18,095 nt of DNA from positions 1 to 18,095 of the forward strand of contig JAEWEW010000147.1 in NCBI GenBank assembly GCA_023389175.1. Direction: 5' to 3'. A program made the position numbers and the translations under genes. The stretch's first letter is position 1. The number at the start of each line of letters is the position of its first letter. The notes under the pieces were generated by a model. That model was not told the origin of the DNA. It saw only the letters and a list, made by a program, of their open reading frames with translations, and made no database searches. Shown piece by piece: positions 14,415 through 18,095 of the stretch. This DNA comes from Pseudomonadota bacterium. GTDB taxonomy: Bacteria > Pseudomonadota > Gammaproteobacteria > Burkholderiales > Burkholderiaceae_E.

Positions 14415-15863
14415 TCAGGAAAGGGGCGGCACCGGCGCAGGCGGCAGCACCGCCTCGATCGCGGCGGCGATCGCGAGAAGCCGCCGGTCGCTGCCAGCCG
14501 GCCCGTCGAGCTCGACGCCTACCGGCAGGCGGGCCGGGGTGATGCCGGCCGGCAGGCTGATCCCCGGGATGCCGGCGTTGCTGCCCGGATCGGTGTTGCG
14601 GATGAAGGTGAAGAAGGTCGGGACCTGCACGCCGTTCAGCTCGACCGTGAGGTCCTCGCCGATCGGCCGGGCCGGGAGGATCGCGGTCGGAAAGATCATC
14701 GCGTCGATCCGGTTGTCGCTGAAGTAGCCCGCGTAGGCCGCCTGCAGGCGGACCCGCGCGGCGAGCGCCGCCTCGTACGCCTCCCGCGTCACCCCATCCG
14801 CGCCGAGCTGGGAGCCGACGACCCCGGCCACGTCCGGGCTGCCAATGCCGGCGGCCACCTCGGCCAGGGTCATCGGGTAGCCGGCCGACTTCAGATAGGC
14901 GGGCAGGTCGTGCTGCAGCTCGTAGAGGGCGACCGGGAAGCCGACCGCGTCGTTCAGCTCCTTGAGCCCGGGAACCTCGGCCTCGACCAGCACCACGCCG
15001 GCCTCGCGCAGCCGCGCCAGGGTGTCCGCCATCACCGCCGCCACCTCCGGGTCCGCGCCGTCGTGGAAGTACCGCTGGGGCAGGCCGAATCGCAGGCCGC
15101 GCAGGGCAGGAATCTCGTCGGCCGCCGCAGCCGCGGGCGGCCGCTCGCCCGCCATGACGGCGTCGAGCAGGCGGATGTCCGCCATGCTGCGCGCGATCGG
15201 TCCGGCCGTATCCCGCGTGTGCGAGATCGGCACGATGCCCGCGCCCGGATAGCGCCCCACGGTCGGCCGGAACCCGATCACGCCGCAAAGCGCCGCCGGC
15301 AGCCGCACCGACGCGCCGGTGTCGGTGCCGATGGCGGCCGGCACCATGCGCGCGGCGACCGCGGCGGCCGAGCCGCCGCTGCTGCCGCCCGGGATCATGC
15401 GGGGATCGTGCGGGTTGCGGACCGCGCCGGTGACCGCGTTGTTGCAGGTGATGCCGAAAGCCAGCTCGTGCATGTTGGCCTTGCCGGCGAGCAGCGCGCC
15501 GGCGTCGAACAGGGACTGCGCCAACGGCGCATTGCGGGCCGGCCGGCGGCCTCGCAGGGCGCCGGTGCCGCCGGTGGTCGGCAGCGCGGTGGTGTCGATG
15601 TTGTCCTTGAGCGCGACCGGGATGCCGGCAAGCGCCCGTGCCGGATCCCTCGCCCAGCCTTCCCGATCGGCCGCGTCGGCCGCGGCGAGCAACGCCTCCG
15701 GATCGCTCGCGCTGTAGGCGTTCAGTTGGCGCGTCGCCTCCGCTCGCGCGATCAGCGCCTGCGCATACTCGCGGCAGTCGAGCTCGCCGCGGGCGAGCGC
15801 CTGTCGCGCCTCGGTGACGGTGAGATCGTGCGGCGCACGGCCGCTGCGGTCCTCATGCTGCAT
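14415..15863 (-). CDS. Amidase-signature hydrolase (indoleacetamide hydrolase-like)
   Basis: This 482-residue amidase-signature enzyme hydrolyses a carboxylic amide to acid plus ammonia in the cytoplasm. The Ser-cisSer-Lys triad is intact: K86 in IPVALKDNID, S161 in IPGGSSGGSAAAV, and nucleophile S185 in GTDTGASVRLPA. Here Ala184 replaces the Gly usually before the serine. Spacing between S161 and S185 (24 residues) matches fatty acid amide hydrolase. Overall sequence (DLTVTEARQALARGEL, LPTTGGTGALRG, CGVIGFRPTVGRYP) resembles the indoleacetamide hydrolase group, but these annotations seldom predict substrate. The ATG at 15863 is supported by GAGGGAGGA just upstream; the in-frame ATG at 15926 is not. 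It is the first gene of a five-gene operon with an amide-type importer, suggesting that the imported compound is its substrate. It is divergent from the LuxR-type gene. Confidence 0.92.
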   Translation of the reverse strand: MQHEDRSGRAPHDLTVTEARQALARGELDCREYAQALIARAEATRQLNAYSASDPEALLAAADAADREGWARDPARALAGIPVALKDNIDTTALPTTGGTGALRGRRPARNAPLAQSLFDAGALLAGKANMHELAFGITCNNAVTGAVRNPHDPRMIPGGSSGGSAAAVAARMVPAAIGTDTGASVRLPAALCGVIGFRPTVGRYPGAGIVPISHTRDTAGPIARSMADIRLLDAVMAGERPPAAAAADEIPALRGLRFGLPQRYFHDGADPEVAAVMADTLARLREAGVVLVEAEVPGLKELNDAVGFPVALYELQHDLPAYLKSAGYPMTLAEVAAGIGSPDVAGVVGSQLGADGVTREAYEAALAARVRLQAAYAGYFSDNRIDAMIFPTAILPARPIGEDLTVELNGVQVPTFFTFIRNTDPGSNAGIPGISLPAGITPARLPVGVELDGPAGSDRRLLAIAAAIEAVLPPAPVPPLS

Positions 15864-15868
15864 GGTGG

Positions 15869-15877
15869 TCCTCCCTC
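15869..15877 (-). promoter_or_regulatory. Shine-Dalgarno of the amidase gene
   Basis: The minus strand reads GAGGGAGGA, ending five bases before the ATG at 15863. It decides this start over the in-frame ATG at 15926, which has no comparable site. Confidence 0.75.
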
Positions 15878-15950
15878 GATCATCCCGGTGCGCGCCTGCG
15901 GCTTGCCGCGGCACATCGCGCAGCATGCCGCTGGCCGCCGCGCAGTAACA

Positions 15951-15966
15951 TCCTCAACAATGAGGA
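15951..15966. promoter_or_regulatory. Inverted repeat in the divergent amidase/luxR spacer, candidate operator
   Basis: A perfect 6-bp inverted repeat, TCCTCA-ACAA-TGAGGA, lies in the 146-base spacer between the amidase start (15863) and the regulator start (16010). It sits in the least GC-rich part of the spacer, next to TAACAT, which could serve as a -10 for luxR. LuxR-type dimers bind such dyads, so it is a reasonable operator for the adjacent regulator. The assignment rests on symmetry and position only. Confidence 0.4.
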
Positions 15967-15995
15967 GGGCCGGCGTGCGCCAGCCTCCGTGGCCC

Positions 15996-16000
15996 GGGAG
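15996..16000 (+). promoter_or_regulatory. Shine-Dalgarno of the LuxR-type gene
   Basis: GGGAG lies nine bases before the ATG at 16010. The in-frame GTG at 15989 has no site at proper distance, so the ATG is preferred. Confidence 0.6.
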
Positions 16001-16009
16001 ACGACCGCG

Positions 16010-16792
16010 ATGTACCTGTCGGCTGCAAAGGCGAAGCTGCTGTCGGAAGTGATGGTGACCCTCGCGGAGCCGCACGAGGAGGCACAGATCCGCCAGCGCA
16101 TCGGCGAGCAACTGCTGGCGCTGCTCGAGGCGGACCACTACGCGTCCTATGTGTGGAACGACGGCGCGGGCATCTTCCAGGACCGGGTTGCGCTCAACAT
16201 GTGCCCGCGCAACCTGAGCGCCTACGAGGCCTACTACCAGTATCACGACCCGATCACGTCCCTGCTTCAGCAGCGGCGCGGCCCGACGCTGGTGGGCCAG
16301 GTGATGCCCCAGTCGGAGCTGGTGCGCACCGAGTTCTTCAACGACTTCCTCTACCGGGACGGCCTGTACTGGGGCGTCAACCTCTATGCCTGGGACGGTG
16401 ACCGCAACATCGGCGACATGCGCATCTGGCGCGGCCGCCGGCGCGACAACTTCGACGCCGAATCGCTCGGCATCCTCGACCTCATCCGTCCGGCCTTCAC
16501 CGCTGCGTTGAAGCGCGCCCGGCTGGCCACCTCGGCACAGGCGGCGCCTGCCGGGCCGGCGGGCGAGCGCCTGAGCGCGCGGGAAGCCGAGGTGGCTCGC
16601 CTGGCGGCGATCGGCTGGTCGGACAAGGCGATCGCCCGGCGGCTCGGTATCGGCTTCACCACGGTGCGCACGCACCTGGGGAACGCCTTCCGAAAGCTCG
16701 GCGTGGACAACCGGGTGCAACTCGCCTCCTGCCTGTCGGGCGCGCCGACCGGGTGGTCGCGCGCCCCAGCGCAGGGCCGCGCGACTGCTTGA
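16010..16792 (+). CDS. LuxR-family transcriptional regulator
   Basis: A 260-residue DNA-binding regulator. The C-terminal LuxR helix-turn-helix spans about 187-243: LSAREAEVARLAA, then GWSDKAIARRLGIGFTTVRTHLGNAFRKLGV, with the recognition helix near TTVRTHLGNAF (217-227). The N-terminal ~170 residues look like a compact sensory domain (PAS/GAF-like size) with HYASYVWNDGAG (43-54), a YYQYHDPIT segment (75-83) and RTEFFNDFLYRDGLYWGVN (106-124). It lacks an obvious receiver phospho-site or a recognisable acyl-homoserine-lactone pocket, so its signal is unknown. An Ala/Pro/Gly linker (173-186) joins the domains. An upstream GTG at 15989 would add seven residues. Being divergent from the amidase-importer operon, it is the natural candidate for its regulator. 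Its last 137 bases are overlapped by the convergent hydrolase gene. Confidence 0.88.
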   Translation: MYLSAAKAKLLSEVMVTLAEPHEEAQIRQRIGEQLLALLEADHYASYVWNDGAGIFQDRVALNMCPRNLSAYEAYYQYHDPITSLLQQRRGPTLVGQVMPQSELVRTEFFNDFLYRDGLYWGVNLYAWDGDRNIGDMRIWRGRRRDNFDAESLGILDLIRPAFTAALKRARLATSAQAAPAGPAGERLSAREAEVARLAAIGWSDKAIARRLGIGFTTVRTHLGNAFRKLGVDNRVQLASCLSGAPTGWSRAPAQGRATA

Positions 16793-17594
16793 GGACCCCG
16801 GCGAGGAACTTCGCCGCCTCGGCCTTGGCCTTCCGGTCCGCCTCGGCATCATAGGCAAGCGGCAGGTTGAACTGCTTGCCCTTGGCGGTGGCATCCGGGT
16901 TGGTGAACGCGTGCACCGCATCCGGATAGCTGACGTAGCGGTAGTCCACCTTGGCCGCGTCCATTTCCTTCTTGAACGCGTCCACCGTCTCCGGCTTGAT
17001 GAACGGATCTGCCGCGCCGTTCAGCACCAGCACCTTGGCGCGGACCTTGCCGGCCTGGGCCTCGGGCCCGGCCGGAGGCAGCCCGGCGTGGAAGGCGGCG
17101 ACACCGGCCAGATCGGCGCCGGAGCGGGCCATGTCGAGCACCACCGAGCCGCCGAAGCAGAAGCCGATGGCCGCGACACGGCTGCCGTCGACCGTGGGGT
17201 GCTGCTTCAGGGCTTGCATCGCAGCGTTGAAGCGACTCGTCATGACCGACGGATCCTTGCGCACGCTGCCGGACAGCGCGCCGGCATCCTTGGGGTTGTC
17301 GGCCGTCTTGCCGTCGCCGTACATGTCGGCCACGAAGGCGGTATAGCCCTGGCCCGCGAGCTTGCGCGCCTCCCCGCGGACGTGATCGGTGATACCCCAC
17401 CATTCGTGGATCACCACCACGCCGGGCCGCTTCGCCTGCGTGCCGGCGTCGTCGTAGACGACGACGCCTTTCATCGTCGTGCCCCCGGCCGAGTAGCTGA
17501 CCGGCTCCTCCTTGATCGCCGCCTGGCCCGCGCCGAGCATCAGCGCGAGACCGGCACCCATGATCCAGCGGTGAATGCCTGCAATCCTGAGCAT
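16656..17594 (-). CDS. Secreted dienelactone hydrolase-family protein with C-terminal extension
   Basis: This 312-residue alpha/beta hydrolase of the dienelactone hydrolase family carries a signal peptide (MLRIAGIHRW, then a hydrophobic core at 11-25 ending GAGQA), implying a periplasmic location. Family landmarks are HEWWG with E64, the nucleophile elbow GFCFGG with C146, D196 in NGAADPF, and H228 in YPDAVHAF, so the Cys-Asp-His triad is intact. Related proteins normally end shortly after the last helix, here AKFLAGVLKQ (to residue 270). Instead the frame continues 42 residues through a basic Arg/Pro/Gly-rich tail that is entirely antisense to the 3' end of the LuxR gene. ATG 17594 is preceded by AGGGAGGG at six bases. 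The open frame upstream of the ATG is not family-like. Substrate is unknown; most secreted members are uncharacterised. Confidence 0.9.
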   Translation of the reverse strand: MLRIAGIHRWIMGAGLALMLGAGQAAIKEEPVSYSAGGTTMKGVVVYDDAGTQAKRPGVVVIHEWWGITDHVRGEARKLAGQGYTAFVADMYGDGKTADNPKDAGALSGSVRKDPSVMTSRFNAAMQALKQHPTVDGSRVAAIGFCFGGSVVLDMARSGADLAGVAAFHAGLPPAGPEAQAGKVRAKVLVLNGAADPFIKPETVDAFKKEMDAAKVDYRYVSYPDAVHAFTNPDATAKGKQFNLPLAYDAEADRKAKAEAAKFLAGVLKQSRGPALGRATTRSARPTGRRRVAPGCPRRAFGRRSPGACAPW

Positions 17595-17600
17595 GCGTCG

Positions 17601-17608
17601 CCCTCCCT
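17601..17608 (-). promoter_or_regulatory. Shine-Dalgarno of the dienelactone hydrolase gene
   Basis: The minus strand reads AGGGAGGG, six bases before the ATG at 17594. This fixes the start where the signal peptide begins, although the same frame is open for another 140 codons upstream. Confidence 0.75.
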
Positions 17609-17656
17609 GGAACTGGACAGGAACCTGACCCGCGCTGATCCTAGCACGGCATCGAC

Positions 17657-17680
17657 TGTTCCGATCGATGTTCCGATCGA
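17657..17680. repeat. Two tandem 12-bp repeats upstream of the hydrolase gene
   Basis: TGTTCCGATCGA occurs twice head-to-tail at 17657-17668 and 17669-17680, followed by a degenerate third start (TGTCCCGGAT). Each copy contains the palindrome CGATCG. It lies 63-86 bases upstream of the hydrolase ATG in the 133-base gap after the TRAP-type gene, a place where an operator would be expected, but this function is a guess. Confidence 0.6.
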
Positions 17681-17727
17681 TGTCCCGGATGCGCCGGAAA
17701 GGGCCGGCGGGATCCCGTCGAGGCCCC

Positions 17728-18095
17728 TTACTTGCCGGTGTCCGGCGACGGCCCGATGCCCATGTCTCCCGCCGGCGACGGCCCGATGCCCATGTCTCCG
17801 GCCGGCGACGGACCGATGCCCATATCTCCCGCCGGCGACGGTCCGATGCCCATGTCCCCTGCCGGCGACGGCCCGACGCCACCGTCGCCCGCCGGCGATG
17901 GACCGATGCCCGCGTCGCCCGCCGGCGACGGGCCGACTCCCGCATCACCCGCCGATGCCGGCCCCCCGCCGGGGGGGGGGGCGGCCGACGGCGCCGTCGG
18001 CGCGCCGACGCCCGCACCGGGCAGCTCGGGCTTGGTGTACATGGCGTCGCGCAGCAGCAGGCTGATCGACGGCACGTAGGTGATCACCATCAGGC
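17728..18095 (-). CDS. C-terminal end of a probable TRAP transporter large permease, with repeat tail (5' end cut by window edge)
   Basis: The frame is open to the right edge of the window, so only the C-terminal ~122 residues are visible. The first part, LMVITYVPSISLLLRDAMY, fits the last transmembrane helix and closing motif (TYVPxISL) of DctM-type large permeases of TRAP transporters, which import organic acids with an extracytoplasmic binding protein and a small DctQ subunit. This identification rests on one short motif. DctM proteins normally stop within a few residues of that motif; here about 100 more residues follow: a Pro/Ala/Gly linker containing the C11 tract, then seven copies of a decapeptide (consensus GDMGIGPSPA) and DTGK before the TAA. 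The tail would face the cytoplasm or periplasm depending on topology. The hydrolase gene follows after 133 bases on the same strand. Confidence 0.6.
   Translation of the reverse strand, partial: LMVITYVPSISLLLRDAMYTKPELPGAGVGAPTAPSAAPPPGGGPASAGDAGVGPSPAGDAGIGPSPAGDGGVGPSPAGDMGIGPSPAGDMGIGPSPAGDMGIGPSPAGDMGIGPSPDTGK
17743..17949 (-). repeat. Seven-copy 30-bp in-frame coding repeat
   Basis: Seven 30-bp units encode G-D-(M/A/G)-G-(I/V)-G-P-S-P-A on the minus strand. The four units nearest the stop (17743-17859) are almost identical and all read GDMGIGPSP; the three upstream units (17860-17949) are diverged to GDGGV, GDAGI and GDAGV. The same DNA is open on the plus strand as SPAGDGPMPM-like repeats. 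The graded identity suggests recent expansion at the 3' side, so copy number may vary between strains. Confidence 0.9.
17971..17981. repeat. Homopolymer of 11 G (C11 on the coding strand)
   Basis: Eleven consecutive G on the plus strand lie inside the tail of the TRAP-type permease gene and encode the Ala-Pro-Pro-Pro stretch. It is preceded by CCCCCCGCC, so the local sequence can fold on itself. Such tracts slip during replication and are also prone to base-calling error. Confidence 0.9.

Noticed and set aside
13204..14727. Plus-strand open frame of 507 codons opposite the binding-protein and amidase genes
   Set aside because: It is antisense to genes with clear family motifs and has no domain of its own.
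15989..16009. GTG start for the LuxR-type gene
   Set aside because: No Shine-Dalgarno is at a proper distance from it, whereas the ATG at 16010 has GGGAG nine bases upstream.
17743..17949. Possible CRISPR array
   Set aside because: The 30-bp units are directly adjacent without unique spacers and keep a reading frame, so this is a coding tandem repeat.
16911..18065. Plus-strand open frame of 384 codons across the hydrolase gene and the repeat region
   Set aside because: It is antisense to the hydrolase, which has a signal peptide and catalytic triad; the repeat part is open in several frames simply because of its composition.
17732..18079. Plus-strand 115-codon repeat protein (SPAGDGPMPM units)
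   Set aside because: It is the antisense reading of the permease tail repeat. The minus-strand frame continues into a TYVPxISL motif, while the plus-strand one has no independent domain, so the minus strand is preferred.

Overview
The window is strongly G+C-rich and almost entirely coding. Nearly all genes lie on the minus strand in tightly packed runs with 4-base ATGA/GTGA overlaps. This packing, together with a Tat-exported amide-type binding protein, a TRAP-type permease tail, a dienelactone hydrolase and the pairing of a carboxymuconolactone decarboxylase with a hydroxyisobutyrate-type dehydrogenase, suggests a high-GC proteobacterium, most likely a Burkholderiales-like betaproteobacterium. 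That placement is an inference; no rRNA or tRNA is present. No non-coding stretch exceeds 300 bases; the largest gaps are about 185, 145 and 130 bases.

Layout. (1) 2-1876, plus strand: a large protein of unknown function with two hydrophobic segments and one bacterial Ig-like domain, cut by the left edge. (2) 1931-9539, minus strand: a five-gene run read from high to low coordinates: glgP (glycogen phosphorylase), glgX (debranching enzyme), malQ (4-alpha-glucanotransferase), then a carboxymuconolactone decarboxylase-family protein and an NAD(P)-dependent hydroxyacid dehydrogenase. The first three form a glycogen/maltodextrin breakdown set; no synthesis genes (glgA, glgB, glgC) are in the window. 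The last two overlap each other by ATGA and follow malQ by 35 bases. (3) 9723-15863, minus strand: an amidase, a Tat-dependent AmiC/UrtA-like binding protein, a LivH-type permease, a LivM-LivG permease-ATPase fusion and a LivF-type ATPase. This looks like one operon for importing and hydrolysing an amide-type compound. (4) 16010-16792, plus strand: a LuxR-family regulator divergent from the amidase operon, with an inverted repeat in the shared spacer. (5) 16656-17594, minus strand: a secreted dienelactone hydrolase whose 3' end overlaps the regulator gene tail-to-tail by 137 bases. (6) 17728-18095, minus strand: the C-terminal end of a probable TRAP transporter large permease carrying an unusual seven-copy decapeptide tail and an 11-base homopolymer, cut by the right edge.

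How it works together: GlgP shortens glycogen outer chains to glucose-1-phosphate, GlgX removes the limit branches, and MalQ re-equilibrates the short maltodextrins released, so the three form a complete degradation route. In the second block the ABC system would bring a small amide, urea-like compound or amino-acid amide into the cytoplasm for the amidase, with the LuxR protein as the likely local regulator; its ligand is unknown. I saw no CRISPR array, insertion sequence, phage gene or RNA gene. The window is mostly ordinary metabolism. The points most worth a second look are the permease-ATPase fusion with its amide-operon context, the convergent luxR/hydrolase overlap, and the repeat tail with its C11 tract at the right edge.
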